The notes under the pieces were generated by a model that saw only the letters and a program-made list of their open reading frames with translations, did no database searches and was not told the DNA's origin. Positions 52,849 through 61,987 of a stretch of DNA of 64,000 nucleotides are shown here, one piece after another; the stretch's first letter is position 1, and each line of letters opens with the position of its first letter. Position numbers and translations under genes: made by a program. The stretch is from Phenylobacterium sp. GTDB taxonomy: Bacteria > Pseudomonadota > Alphaproteobacteria > Caulobacterales > Caulobacteraceae. The DNA lies in contig NZ_JACESE010000015.1 in the NCBI RefSeq assembly GCF_013911965.1, positions 1 through 64,000 on the forward strand. The letters run 5' to 3'.

Positions 52849-53334
52849 GTGGCCGATGTGCTGGTGAGCTACTATTCGCGCTCCGGCGCGACGGAACTGC
52901 TGGCCCGCCGCCTGGCGGAGCAGTTGAACGCCGACCTCGAGCCCATCCGGCCGAAGGTGGCCTATAACGGCGGCGGCGGCGCTCTGAAGGCGGTCTGGCA
53001 CGCGCTGCTGAAGCGAACCCCGGCCCTGGAGCCCGGCCGCGATCCTGCCGCCTATCGGCTCCTGGTGGTCGCGGGGCCGGTCTGGGCCGGCCGCCTGTCG
53101 GCCCCGATGCGGGCCTATCTCCGGGGCCCCGGCCAGAGGGCGAAGGCCCTGGCCGCGGTCTGGGTCTCGGGCAGCGGCCAGCCCTATGGCGGGGTGGGCG
53201 GTGAGATCCAATCGCTCTGCGGCCGGCCGCTCGTCGCCAGCGCCTCCTTCGCCGAGGCCGAGGTCCGCAAGGGCGAGGCCGACGCCCGCCTGGCCCCGGT
53301 CGTCGAGGCCGTGGGCGGGCAGGTTCCGGCCTAG
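52849..53334 (+). CDS. Flavodoxin-like protein
   Basis: A 161-residue cytoplasmic protein with the flavodoxin/NAD(P)H-quinone-reductase FMN loop YYSRSGATELLARRL (residues 7-21), a second loop AGPVWAGRLSAPMRAYL near 74-90, and AVWVSGSGQPYGG near 102-114. Probably an FMN redox protein; the partner is unknown. A GTG at 52849 with GAGGAG seven bases upstream is the best start, since no in-frame ATG precedes the first FMN motif. It lies 86 bases after merC on the same strand. Confidence 0.82.
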   Translation: MADVLVSYYSRSGATELLARRLAEQLNADLEPIRPKVAYNGGGGALKAVWHALLKRTPALEPGRDPAAYRLLVVAGPVWAGRLSAPMRAYLRGPGQRAKALAAVWVSGSGQPYGGVGGEIQSLCGRPLVASASFAEAEVRKGEADARLAPVVEAVGGQVPA

Positions 53335-53436
53335 GGGACCGACACGGCGGCCGCGGCCCAGGGGCGCACGCGGTTGCGGTGACCGCCCGCGGAGCATAAG
53401 TGGCGCAACGCCTGCTCCGCCACCGCCCGGGAACCG

Positions 53437-54456
53437 ATGGACGCCGTATCCGACACCGCGCCGCCGCAAGCCTTCACCGGCCGCTTCTCCGTGGCTCCGA
53501 TGATGGACTGGACGGACCGGCATTGCCGCGCCTTCCACCGGACGCTGTCGCGGCGGGCGCTGCTCTATACCGAGATGGTGACGACGGGCGCGGTGCTGCA
53601 CGGAGACCGCGAGCGGCTGCTGGGCTATGACGCCGTGGAGCATCCGGTGGCCCTGCAGCTTGGCGGCTCCGATCCGGCCGAACTCGCCGCCGCCGCGCGC
53701 ATCGGCGAGGATTTAGGCTATGACGAGATCAACCTCAACGTCGGCTGTCCGTCCGACCGTGTGCAGAGCGGACGCTTCGGCGCCTGCCTGATGCGCGAGC
53801 CCGACCTGGTGGCCGAGTGCATGGCCGCCATCGGCGCGGCGGTGAAAGTTCCGGCCACCGTGAAGTGCCGCATCGGCGTCGACGACCAGGATCCGGAGGA
53901 GAGCCTCTTCACCCTGGTCGATCTCTGCGCCAAGGCCGGGGTCGACACCTTCATCGTCCATGCGCGCAAGGCCTGGCTGAAGGGCCTGTCGCCCAAGGAG
54001 AACCGGGACGTCCCGCCGCTGGACTATCCCCTGGTCTACCGTCTGAAGGCGGAGCGGCCGGGCCTGACCATCGCGATCAACGGCGGCGTGCCGGACCTGC
54101 CCGCGGCGATGGAGCACCTGGCGCACGTCGACGGCGTGATGCTCGGGCGGGCCGCCTATCATACGCCCGAGGTGCTCGGCGCCGTGGATCCGCAGGTGTT
54201 CGGCGATGGGGAGGCGGTGGGGCCTTTCGAGGCGGTCGAGAGCTACCGACCCTACCTCTCCCGGCGGCTGGCGGAGGGTGTGCCCCTGGCGGCGATGACA
54301 CGGCACATGCTGGGGCTCTTCCACGGGCGTCCCGGGGCGCGGGCCTGGCGCCGGCTCCTTACCGTCGAGGCCATCCGAAAGGGCGCGGGGCTCGAGGTGA
54401 TCGACCAAGCGCTCGCAGCTCTGGAAATCGCTGCGCGCAGCCGCGAGGCAGCCTGA
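53437..54456 (+). CDS. dusA: tRNA-dihydrouridine(20/20a) synthase
   Basis: A 339-residue FMN enzyme that reduces uridine to dihydrouridine at positions 20/20a in the tRNA D-loop. APMMDWTDRHCR (20-31), catalytic Cys104 in LNVGCPSDRVQSG, VKCRIGVDD and ARKAWLKGLSPKENR are DusA-specific, as is the TRHMLGLFHGRPGARAWRR C-terminus. Length is typical. It stands alone between the flavodoxin-like gene and a TonB receptor. Confidence 0.96.
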   Translation: MDAVSDTAPPQAFTGRFSVAPMMDWTDRHCRAFHRTLSRRALLYTEMVTTGAVLHGDRERLLGYDAVEHPVALQLGGSDPAELAAAARIGEDLGYDEINLNVGCPSDRVQSGRFGACLMREPDLVAECMAAIGAAVKVPATVKCRIGVDDQDPEESLFTLVDLCAKAGVDTFIVHARKAWLKGLSPKENRDVPPLDYPLVYRLKAERPGLTIAINGGVPDLPAAMEHLAHVDGVMLGRAAYHTPEVLGAVDPQVFGDGEAVGPFEAVESYRPYLSRRLAEGVPLAAMTRHMLGLFHGRPGARAWRRLLTVEAIRKGAGLEVIDQALAALEIAARSREAA

Positions 54457-54643
54457 ACTCCCACAACGCCCAGGGACGTGCCGCGGGACGCGCCCTGACC
54501 TGAGGTGTTGCGCGCACGCACGGTCTTGCGAAATTCGAACAGCGTTCAGTTCCAGCCCCCTTGGCCGAGGCGGATAACGACGTTCCTATACCTCCGTTAC
54601 ACGACCGTCCGGCGTACCGATCGGGCGGCAAGGGAGGATGCTA

Positions 54644-57541
54644 ATGACACGTGCCCATCTTTGCGGCGGCTGCGCCATGGCCGTCGTTCTCGCCCTGTCC
54701 GCCGCCCAGGCGAACGCCCAGCAGTCGACGACCGTGGAAGAGGTCGTGGTCACCGGCTCGTTCATCCGCGGCACCCCTGAGGACGCTGCCCTGCCGGTGG
54801 AGGTGGTCTCCAGCGAGGAACTCGCCCGGCGCGGCTCGCCGACCACGGTCGACCTTATCAAGTCCCTGCCGGTCAGCGGACCGGTGCTGGGGGACAGCAA
54901 CCAGTTCTCGACCACGGCGCAAGGTCAGGTGGGCGCGGGCACCGTCAACCTGCGCGGCATCGGTTCGCTGCGCACGCTTGTGCTTCTGAACGGCCGGCGG
55001 ACCACGCCCTCCCCGGGCGCAGGCTCGGGCGGGGTCGACACCAACCTCCTGCCGGTGGCCGCCATCGGTCGGGTGGAGGTGCTGAAGGACGGCGCCGCAG
55101 CGACCTACGGCTCCGACGCCATCGGGGGCGTGGTCAACTTCATCACCCGCCGCAACTTCGACGGGGCCGAAGTGGCGGCCGACTACCGGTTCGTCGACGG
55201 ATCGGACGGCGATTACACGGCCAGTCTGCTTTACGGCTGGACCGGGGACCGGGCCGACATTCTGTTGAGCGCCGGTTACCAGCATCGATCGGAGCTGCGC
55301 ACGACGGAGCGCGACTGGGCCAATCAGGACTACCTGGTCAATCCGTCCGGCTATTCCGTGCTGGGCCAGCCCGGCTCGTTCCTGCCGCGCAACGGCGCGA
55401 CGCCCACGGCGGGCGTGCAACGGGACGCCAACTGCGCCGCGGTCGGCAACTTCCCCGGCTTCGCGGGCGCGACGCCGGCCTGCTACTTCACCTATGTTCC
55501 GTTCGACAACCTGATCGAGGACGAGGATCGCTACCAGCTCTTCGGCCAGGCCAATGTGGAGCTGTCCGACAAGGTCGAGCTGCACGTCGAGGCGCTCTAC
55601 GCCAAGACCGACATCCCCAACATCCGCTTCTCACCCTCCTATCCGCCCACCTCCGGCCCCAACGGCCCGGGCAGCGTCGGCGTGTTCACCGTGCCCATCA
55701 GCAATCCAGGTGCTGTGACGGCGTTGCAGCAGGCGGGCCTGTCGCCTGGACAGATCGCGGCGACCAACAACATCTCGCTGACCTTGTGGCGGGCCCTCGG
55801 GGCGGGTGGCAATCCGGCGACGGACGGGGCGCAGATCGGCAGCCGGTCCTATGAAATCTATCGTGTCTCGGGCGCGCTCACCGGCGAGTTCGAGAACGGT
55901 CTCGGCTGGGAGACGGCGGTCACCTATTCGGAGGCCACGAGCAATCAGAACACGACCGACATTCTGATCGACCGTCTGCAGCGGGCGCTGAACGGACTTG
56001 GCGGACCCAACTGCACGGGCAATACGCCCGGCGCCAACGGCTGCCAGTACCTGAACCCGTTCTCCAACGCCTATCCGGGCAATCCCGCGCTCGGACTGAC
56101 CAACCCGGGCTACGTCTCTGCCAACGCCAACGACCCGGCGCTGGTGGGCTGGCTGTTCGACACGCAGATGTCGGAGAACCGGTCGCGGCTGTTGGTGGTG
56201 GACGCGGTTCTGAACGGCGAACTCGGCTGGACCCTGCCGGGCGGAGACATCGGCTGGGCTGTGGGCGCGCAGTACCGTCGCAACGAGCTGCAGACGACGC
56301 TCTTCAGTCCGTTCCAGGACTCCCGCGTCACGCCTTGCCCGGTTCCGGGCGTCACCACCTGCGCCTTCCCGACAGGCCCCTATATTTTCCTCGGCCAGAG
56401 CACGCCTTCGCAGCTGGACGACTCCATCTACGCCGTCTTCGCCGAGGCGAGCCTGCCGATCACCGACTCGATCAATGCTCAGCTGGCCGTCCGCTACGAG
56501 GACTATGGCGGCCAGACGGGGTCGACCACCAATCCTAAGCTGGCCCTGAAGTGGCAGATCACCGAGGCGCTGGCTCTGCGCGGCTCGGTGGGGACCACCT
56601 TCCGCGGTCCGACCCCGGTCAACCGCTCGACCAACCAGGTGACGGGCCTGTCGGGCATCATCGCGGCGGGCAACAACTTCAAGTCCGTGGACTTCCCCGG
56701 AAATCCGGCCATCGGCCCGGAAAAGGCCACCACCTACAATGTCGGCCTGATCTTCGAGCAGGGCGGCTTCCGCGCCATCCTCGACTACTGGAACTTCAAG
56801 ATCGAGGACCAGATCGTCCAGGTGCCGGCCAACGTCATCGCCACCTCGGTGGCCGGGGTGGGCAACGGGACGCAGACGGTCAACTGCAGCAGCGCTCTGC
56901 GCGACCTGATCACCTTCAACAACAACAACACCTGCACGCAAGGCGTGACGGTCGGCAACGACATCGCCCGCGTGCTGTCGCCGGTGACCAACGGGCCGGA
57001 GTTCCGTGTCTCGGGCATCGACGCCCAGCTCGACTTTCGCACCACGGACGCCTGGGGCGGGCGGGCCGGGGCAGGGGCGTCGGTCAGCTACTACCTCCAG
57101 TACGAGTACGACGACTTCATCTTCAACGGCGTACTGGTCAATGAGGGCTATGACGCCCGCGGCTTCGCCAACTATGACCGTCTGCCGGGCACCATCTCGG
57201 AGTGGCGGGCGACGGCCTATGCCGAGTATGGCCGCGGGCCGCACAACCTGCGTGCCGACTTGACCTTCATCGACGGCGTTGTGGACAACCGCGCGCCGAT
57301 CAGCGTGCAGAACCAGACCGGCGCCCTGCAGCCGATCACCTTCGGTCAGAAGGTGGAGGACTTCTATTCCCTGGACCTGACCTATCGGGTGGATCTGCCA
57401 TGGGACACCATCCTCACGGCGTCGGTGTTCAACGTCTTCGATCGGGATCCCTCGGCGGCGCGGCTGGAGTACAGCTACGATCCCTTCATCGGCAATCCGT
57501 ACGGCCGGACCTATAAGGTCGGCTTCCGCAAGCGGTTCTGA
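54644..57541 (+). CDS. TonB-dependent receptor (large, no STN domain)
   Basis: Outer-membrane transporter of 965 residues. The signal peptide ends ANAQQ near residue 26, then comes a TonB-box-like VEEVVVTGSFIRG, a plug with TVNLRGIGSLRTLVLLNGRR and VEVLKDGAAATYGSDAIGGVVNF, and a barrel ending KVGFRKRF. Several extracellular-loop cysteines (DANCAAVG, PACYF, PNCTGN, NGCQYL, CPVPGVTTCAF, NTCTQG) are unusual and likely form disulfides. The start at 54644 is preferred over 54638 because AGGGAGG abuts the earlier ATG. Ligand unknown. Confidence 0.93.
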   Translation: MTRAHLCGGCAMAVVLALSAAQANAQQSTTVEEVVVTGSFIRGTPEDAALPVEVVSSEELARRGSPTTVDLIKSLPVSGPVLGDSNQFSTTAQGQVGAGTVNLRGIGSLRTLVLLNGRRTTPSPGAGSGGVDTNLLPVAAIGRVEVLKDGAAATYGSDAIGGVVNFITRRNFDGAEVAADYRFVDGSDGDYTASLLYGWTGDRADILLSAGYQHRSELRTTERDWANQDYLVNPSGYSVLGQPGSFLPRNGATPTAGVQRDANCAAVGNFPGFAGATPACYFTYVPFDNLIEDEDRYQLFGQANVELSDKVELHVEALYAKTDIPNIRFSPSYPPTSGPNGPGSVGVFTVPISNPGAVTALQQAGLSPGQIAATNNISLTLWRALGAGGNPATDGAQIGSRSYEIYRVSGALTGEFENGLGWETAVTYSEATSNQNTTDILIDRLQRALNGLGGPNCTGNTPGANGCQYLNPFSNAYPGNPALGLTNPGYVSANANDPALVGWLFDTQMSENRSRLLVVDAVLNGELGWTLPGGDIGWAVGAQYRRNELQTTLFSPFQDSRVTPCPVPGVTTCAFPTGPYIFLGQSTPSQLDDSIYAVFAEASLPITDSINAQLAVRYEDYGGQTGSTTNPKLALKWQITEALALRGSVGTTFRGPTPVNRSTNQVTGLSGIIAAGNNFKSVDFPGNPAIGPEKATTYNVGLIFEQGGFRAILDYWNFKIEDQIVQVPANVIATSVAGVGNGTQTVNCSSALRDLITFNNNNTCTQGVTVGNDIARVLSPVTNGPEFRVSGIDAQLDFRTTDAWGGRAGAGASVSYYLQYEYDDFIFNGVLVNEGYDARGFANYDRLPGTISEWRATAYAEYGRGPHNLRADLTFIDGVVDNRAPISVQNQTGALQPITFGQKVEDFYSLDLTYRVDLPWDTILTASVFNVFDRDPSAARLEYSYDPFIGNPYGRTYKVGFRKRF

Positions 57542-57550
57542 CCGCCCGCC

Positions 57551-58051
57551 TCAGATCGGCGCCTTGGTCATGAAGACGGCCGAGGCGCCGTAGGCGGCCA
57601 CCTTGGCGGCGAGTTCCAGGCTCAGAGCGCTCTGGACTCGCCACCCCTGCTTCTCCCAGAAGGGCGCCGCGCCCTCGACGGCGACCAGTTCCGACGCGCC
57701 GAGCCCCGCGGCTCGGGCCGCCGCCGCGCCGGCCGCGATCAGGGCCTGAGCGAGGCCCGTGCCGCGCGCCTGGGGCCCGACGGAAAGATCATGGACATAC
57801 CAGCACTGCGGCGAGGGCGGCGGCGACAGGACCGTGTCGACCGGCGGCGGCGAGCCCGAGATCCAGGCGTGGCTGACGAGATAGCCGCTCAGACCGGCCT
57901 CGTCCCAGGCGACGAGGTTCATCGCCGGCGCCATGGCCATGCGGCTGAGGAAGGCCGGCGCGGCGTCGTGCAGGGCGGGCGGATAGCCCTGCGTCTGCAG
58001 GGCGAGAACTGCGGGCAGGTCGTCCGCCGTCATGGGCCGCAGGGCCGCCAT
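57551..58051 (-). CDS. GNAT-family N-acetyltransferase
   Basis: A 166-residue GNAT enzyme. LRPMTADDLPAVLALQ at the N-terminus and the acetyl-CoA loop VGPQARGTGLAQALI (residues about 91-105), plus FWEKQGWRVQ near 131-140, define the fold. Substrate unknown; no toxin-antitoxin or resistance partner is adjacent. Its end lies ten bases from the convergent receptor stop. Only two bases separate it from the aspartic-protease gene upstream on the same strand, so the two are probably co-transcribed. Confidence 0.88.
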   Translation of the reverse strand: MAALRPMTADDLPAVLALQTQGYPPALHDAAPAFLSRMAMAPAMNLVAWDEAGLSGYLVSHAWISGSPPPVDTVLSPPPSPQCWYVHDLSVGPQARGTGLAQALIAAGAAAARAAGLGASELVAVEGAAPFWEKQGWRVQSALSLELAAKVAAYGASAVFMTKAPI

Positions 58052-58053
58052 GC

Positions 58054-58563
58054 TCAGGGCTGCAGGACCAGGGAGGTGCGGGTGGCCTCGAAGCCCGACA
58101 GGCGACCGAGATAGCTCATGCCCAGAAGCGAGGTCTCCAGGCCCTTCTCGACGATCATGGCGTCCACGTCGGAGACGCTGGCGCCGGCGATGGAGACGGC
58201 CGGAAGCTTGACCACGGCGGCCCGCGCCTCGCCGGCGGCGGTCAGCACCTTCTGGCCATAGACGAGCGCCTCGGTGTCATAGCCGAGCCGGCGGGCGTCT
58301 TCCTGGGTCAGGGCCACGGTGGTGGCGCCGGTGTCGACCAGGAAGCGGACGGGCCGGCCCTGGATCTCGCCCTCGGCCCAGTAGTGGCCGTCGGCCGATT
58401 TGAGGATGGCCGCCCGGTCCTGGACCTGCGGCGGCGGCGCGCCCTCGCGCCAGACGGCGGCGAGCGCGGTCGCCCCGCGAACCGGGTCGAGCGCCACCAC
58501 GGCCTGGGCCGCGCCGACGGCCGAAACGGCCGCCACAAGGGTCAGCATTGCAAACCTGAACAT
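58054..58563 (-). CDS. Retropepsin-like aspartic protease (clan AA)
   Basis: A 169-residue exported or membrane-anchored protein. A hydrophobic N-terminus (residues 4-24) is followed by a single retropepsin-type domain with the catalytic motif FLVDTGATTVALT (about residues 73-85) and a flap/second loop VDAMIVEKGLETSLLGMSYL. Such single-domain proteins act as dimers in the periplasm; substrates are unknown. The start at 58563 has GAGGCGGG upstream; an ATG at 58584 is less likely. Confidence 0.87.
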   Translation of the reverse strand: MFRFAMLTLVAAVSAVGAAQAVVALDPVRGATALAAVWREGAPPPQVQDRAAILKSADGHYWAEGEIQGRPVRFLVDTGATTVALTQEDARRLGYDTEALVYGQKVLTAAGEARAAVVKLPAVSIAGASVSDVDAMIVEKGLETSLLGMSYLGRLSGFEATRTSLVLQP

Positions 58564-58666
58564 GTCCCGCCTCACCGAAGGCATTGGCCGTATCGGCCTT
58601 GTTATGGGACGAGCCTAGACCCCTGCGGGTTTGCATCCGGTGAATCGCCGGGACGGGCGCCGCCGG

Positions 58667-58876
58667 TCAGACGAAGCCCAACTTCTCCGGCGAAATGCGT
58701 CCGCGGCGGGCGGGCAGTTCGGCCATCAGCGCCTCGCGCCTCTCGGGCGTCAGCTTGGCCCAGCCGGCGACCTCGGGAAGCGTCCGATAGCAGCCGAGAC
58801 ACAGACCGCTCTCGCCGTCGATGGCGCAGACCTTGATGCAGGGCGTCTTGATCGGGGCGGGCGGGGCGCTGGACAT
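58667..58876 (-). CDS. DUF1289 Cys-rich small protein
   Basis: A 69-residue protein of the DUF1289 family with PCIKVCAIDGESGLCLGCYRT (Cys at 13, 17, 26 and 29), a CxxxC plus CxxC arrangement suited to zinc or an iron-sulfur site, and EVAGWAKLTPERREAL after it. Function unknown; widespread in proteobacteria. It stands alone, divergent from the small secreted protein downstream across an AT-rich 200-base gap. Confidence 0.9.
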   Translation of the reverse strand: MSSAPPAPIKTPCIKVCAIDGESGLCLGCYRTLPEVAGWAKLTPERREALMAELPARRGRISPEKLGFV

Positions 58877-58972
58877 GGCGGCAATCTAGGCGGCGGCGGG
58901 CCGCCTCGCCAGAGCACGGCGCGGACGTAACATTACCAAGTATTCATGTCATCGAATTGTGGCGGGATACAC

Positions 58973-59003
58973 ATTACGCATGTTTAATCGGAATCTGCGT
59001 AAT
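58973..59003. promoter_or_regulatory. Inverted repeat in an AT-rich patch
   Basis: ATTACGCA (58973-58980) and TGCGTAAT (58996-59003) form a perfect 8-base inverted repeat around 15 bases. It lies in an unusually AT-rich stretch (about 58925-59030) between divergent genes, 76 bases before the ATG at 59079. It could be an operator or a 5'-UTR hairpin for that gene. Confidence 0.5.
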
Positions 59004-59078
59004 ATTGCCGCAAGTTCATTTGAGTTTAGATGGGCCCGCCGGCACCATCCTCTCACCAACTTCGAGAGGACCGCCCCC

Positions 59079-59447
59079 ATGAAGATCACCGCCATCGTTC
59101 TCGCCGCTTCCGCCTTCGCCGCCGCAGGCGCCGCCGCCAACGCCGCCGATCTGTCGGACATGGACTATCTGCGCGCGACCCGCTGCCACGCGCTGGCCAG
59201 CACCGACCTGGTCGATCTGGACACCGCGGCGATCGACAAGATGCTGCAGGACCAGCGCTACGGCCGCAGCTCCTACGTGCTGGAGCGCGCGAACAGCGAG
59301 CGCAGCCGCGCCGGCCGCCAGGCGCGCAGCGCCGAGGGCGAGGAGCGCAGCCGCCTTCTGGCCGAGGTCAACGGCCCCTGCCAGGCCTGGCTCAGCGGCG
59401 CCGAGAGCCTGAAGACCGCCAAGGCCGGCGGCCCGGCCGCCGACTGA
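59079..59447 (+). CDS. Small secreted hypothetical protein
   Basis: A 122-residue exported protein. The signal peptide ends ANAAD near residue 24; the mature part is helical and charged (YVLERANSERSRAGRQARS near 65-83) with two cysteines, C36 (RATRCHALAS) and C100 (NGPCQAWL), able to form one disulfide. No family recognised. ATG 59079 with GAGAGGA upstream is chosen over an in-frame ATG in the AT-rich leader. It is closed by a strong T-tailed terminator. Confidence 0.78.
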   Translation: MKITAIVLAASAFAAAGAAANAADLSDMDYLRATRCHALASTDLVDLDTAAIDKMLQDQRYGRSSYVLERANSERSRAGRQARSAEGEERSRLLAEVNGPCQAWLSGAESLKTAKAGGPAAD

Positions 59448-59485
59448 GGCTCGCGCCTCGCACCACCTTCTGTCGCCTAGTCCCT

Positions 59486-59523
59486 CGGGCGCGTCTCTCC
59501 CCTGGAGGCGCGCCCGCTTTTTT
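59486..59523 (+). terminator. Rho-independent terminator
   Basis: CGGGCGCG (59486-59493) and CGCGCCCG (59509-59516) form the stem, with an inner CTCC/GGAG stem. It is followed by CTTTTTT. The best intrinsic terminator in the window, ending the small secreted protein gene 39 bases upstream. Confidence 0.9.
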
Positions 59524-59599
59524 GTCGGCGGAAGGAACCCGGGCGGCGCGGCGCGCCTTCTTGCGCAGGTGAGCTTGGCCGTGCAGTAACCGGAGCGCG

Positions 59600-61108
59600 A
59601 TGAGCATCCTGACCCCCGGGGAAACCTGCTGGCGGCGCGAACACGCCCACCGCGCGGCTTTCCTCATCGACAACGAGGCCTACTTCAACGCGCTGGCCGA
59701 GATCCTGCCCAATGCGCGCCGGTCGATCTATCTGCTCGGCTGGGGGTTCGACCCGCGGACCCGCCTGACGCCCGACGGCTTCGACGGCCCCGACGATCCC
59801 GACGAGATCGGCCGCATCCTGGTGGAGCTGTCGCGACGCCGGCCCGACCTGGACATTCGGCTCCTGATCTGGAAGTCGGCCCTGCCGATCAGCGCCAGCC
59901 AGAACTTCTTCCCCCACAGGGCCAAGGCCTGGTTCCACGGCACGACGGTGCAGCTGCGCCTGGACGAATCCGTCCCCTTCGGCGCGTGCCATCACCAGAA
60001 GGCGCTCGTGGTCGACGATGCGGTGGCCATCTGCGGCGGCGGCGACATCTGCGTCGACCGCTGGGACACCCCCGGCCACCTCGACGACGACCGCCGCAGG
60101 ATCATGCCCGACCAGGAGTGCCACGCGCCGCGGCACGAGGTGATGATGATGGTCGATGGCGCGGCCGCCAGCGCCATGGGCGACCTCTTCCGCATGCGCT
60201 GGCGCCGTTCGGCCGACGAGGTGGTTCCGAAGGCCGCGCCCGGGCCGGGCGATCCGTGGCCGAGCCGCGTGCCGGCCCATCTTCTGGACGTGGAAGTGGC
60301 GATCGCCCGCACCGAGCCGGCCTGGCAGCGGGAGAAGACGACCGACGAGATCCGTCGTCTGACGCTCGCCTCGATCGCCGAGGCGCGGGACGTGATCTAT
60401 CTGGAGAACCAGTACTTCACCTCGCCCATCTACGCCGAGGCCCTGGCCGCGCGGCTGGCCGAGCCCGAAGGCCCGGAGGTGGTGCTCATCTCCACGGGCA
60501 AGTGTCCGAGCTGGTTCGATCAGCTGACCATGGACCGGGCCCGCACCAACATGCTCTGGCGCCTGCAGGCGGCCGACGTGTTCGGGCGCTTCTACGCCTA
60601 TTATCCGGTCACGGCCTCGGGCGAGTACGTCATCGTCCACTCGAAGGTGACGGTGATCGACGACCGCATCGTCCGGGTCGGATCGGCCAATCTGAACAAC
60701 CGGTCCGGCGGCTTCGACACCGAGTGCGAGATGGCGCTGGACGCGCAAGGGGAAAGCTCCCGGCGCAATGTGGCGGCGTTCCGCGACCGGCTGGTCGGCC
60801 ACTTCATGGGCTATACCGGCGAGGCCGTCGCCAAGGCTCGGCGCGAGCGGGGCGGACTGGGTGCGGCGATCGAGGCGCTGAACCGCGAAGGCCGGCTGCG
60901 CCGCCTGGGGCCGCAGGACATGACCACGCTCGGCAAGATCATCGCGGCCTTTCACATCGGCGATCCCGCCGACGTGGCCGATTCCTGGCGGGTCTTCCGA
61001 CGGCGCGAGCGGCTCTACGACGCCGCCCGTCGCCTGGCCCTCGCCATCGCCCAGGGCCGGCCCTATGCGGCCGAGGAGAGCTCGAAGTCCATCACCAGCG
61101 GCAGGTGA
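59600..61108 (+). CDS. Phospholipase D/cardiolipin-synthase-like protein
   Basis: A 502-residue protein with two HKD motifs: HHQKALVVDDAV (H132, K134, D139) and HSKVTVIDDRIVRVGSANL in the C-terminal half, giving one PLD-superfamily active site. No membrane helix, unlike ClsA; the layout matches soluble phosphatidyltransferase/phospholipase D proteins. The downstream convergent gene is an EEP-fold phosphodiesterase, a pairing common near cardiolipin synthases. Their 3' ends overlap by 46 bases. Substrate unproven. Confidence 0.9.
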   Translation: MSILTPGETCWRREHAHRAAFLIDNEAYFNALAEILPNARRSIYLLGWGFDPRTRLTPDGFDGPDDPDEIGRILVELSRRRPDLDIRLLIWKSALPISASQNFFPHRAKAWFHGTTVQLRLDESVPFGACHHQKALVVDDAVAICGGGDICVDRWDTPGHLDDDRRRIMPDQECHAPRHEVMMMVDGAAASAMGDLFRMRWRRSADEVVPKAAPGPGDPWPSRVPAHLLDVEVAIARTEPAWQREKTTDEIRRLTLASIAEARDVIYLENQYFTSPIYAEALAARLAEPEGPEVVLISTGKCPSWFDQLTMDRARTNMLWRLQAADVFGRFYAYYPVTASGEYVIVHSKVTVIDDRIVRVGSANLNNRSGGFDTECEMALDAQGESSRRNVAAFRDRLVGHFMGYTGEAVAKARRERGGLGAAIEALNREGRLRRLGPQDMTTLGKIIAAFHIGDPADVADSWRVFRRRERLYDAARRLALAIAQGRPYAAEESSKSITSGR

Positions 61109-61803
61109 TCCGACGCCGCCCGCGTGACCGGATCGTAGGGCGCAAAGACGTCGAGCACGCGCACCTCCGGACTGACGAAGATGTGGTCGATCCGCAGCAC
61201 GGGCAGGACGGAGGGGAAGGAGGCCGAGGCCGACTTCTTCTCGGCGATCTTGCGCGCGGGGGCGAGCTTGGCCGACAGGGTGCGATAGACCAGAGAGGCC
61301 GAGGTGACGTTGAAGTCGCCCAGCAGGATGGTCGGGCCCGTGCGGTCGGGATGGCCGATCCAGCCGGAGCCCGCCAGGGCGGCGGCCTGGTTCTGCTGCT
61401 CGCGCGGGACAAGGCCCAGATGGGTGTTGATGACCTGCAGCGGCCGGCCGTCGAGGTCGACCTCCACCCACAGCGCCCCGCGGGGCTCGAGCTGCGGCAC
61501 GCGCTCGTGGCCGGGCAGGGCGGCGGCCTTGACCTTGCGCTCCGGGTGCCGCGTCAGAATGGCGTCGCCATAGAGTTCTTCCTCCACCTTCATCGCCGGA
61601 TGGAAGTGGAAGGCCATCTCCAGCCGCCGGGCGATCTCGTGGGCCTGGTCGACGCCGTTGGTCCGCATCCGACCGACGTCCAGCTCCTGAAGGGCGACGA
61701 TGTCGGGCTCCAGGGCCGCGATCGCGTCGGCGACCCGGCCGACGTCGAGCCGCCGGTCCGTGCCGACGCAACGGTGGACGTTGTAGGTGAGGATGCGAGG
61801 CAT
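61063..61803 (-). CDS. Endonuclease/exonuclease/phosphatase-fold protein
   Basis: A 246-residue EEP-superfamily enzyme. Motifs in order are LTYNVHRCVG (N8, H10), IVALQELDVG (Glu40), VINTHLGLVPREQ, LLGDFNVTS and a terminal SDHLPLV, the metal-dependent phosphodiesterase core. Some relatives cleave phospholipid head groups or sphingomyelin; others are nucleases. The convergent overlap of 46 bases with the PLD-type gene couples the pair physically. A lipid-modification role is inferred from that partner. Confidence 0.88.
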   Translation of the reverse strand: MPRILTYNVHRCVGTDRRLDVGRVADAIAALEPDIVALQELDVGRMRTNGVDQAHEIARRLEMAFHFHPAMKVEEELYGDAILTRHPERKVKAAALPGHERVPQLEPRGALWVEVDLDGRPLQVINTHLGLVPREQQNQAAALAGSGWIGHPDRTGPTILLGDFNVTSASLVYRTLSAKLAPARKIAEKKSASASFPSVLPVLRIDHIFVSPEVRVLDVFAPYDPVTRAASDHLPLVMDFELSSAA

Positions 61804-61881
61804 GCTTGCGTCCTTCTGCGCGCCGAACAGGGCGGATGCAAGTCGCTCACCCCAGGGTTTCAGAGCGCGATCCGCTTACGT

Positions 61882-61895
61882 TGACGTTAGCGTCA
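61882..61895. promoter_or_regulatory. Palindromic site before acyl-CoA dehydrogenase operon
   Basis: TGACGTTAGCGTCA is a near-perfect 14-base palindrome with one mismatched pair. It lies between divergent genes, 92 bases before the acyl-CoA dehydrogenase ATG. TGACG/CGTCA dyads of this kind are bound by acyl-CoA-catabolism repressors (TetR- or MerR-type) in other proteobacteria. Confidence 0.5.
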
Positions 61896-61987
61896 TCTTT
61901 TCTCGCGCAGGCCTCGCGCCTATTGTCCGCGGCGAGCCGGGCGGCCCAAGGCGCCGTCCGCCGAAGAGGCCATCCAGGGAGTTCGCC

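Noticed and set aside
59586-59611. GTAACC upstream of the phospholipase D gene as a further SigF promoter
   Set aside because: The bases at the -10 position are not CGAA, and the site overlaps the gene start.
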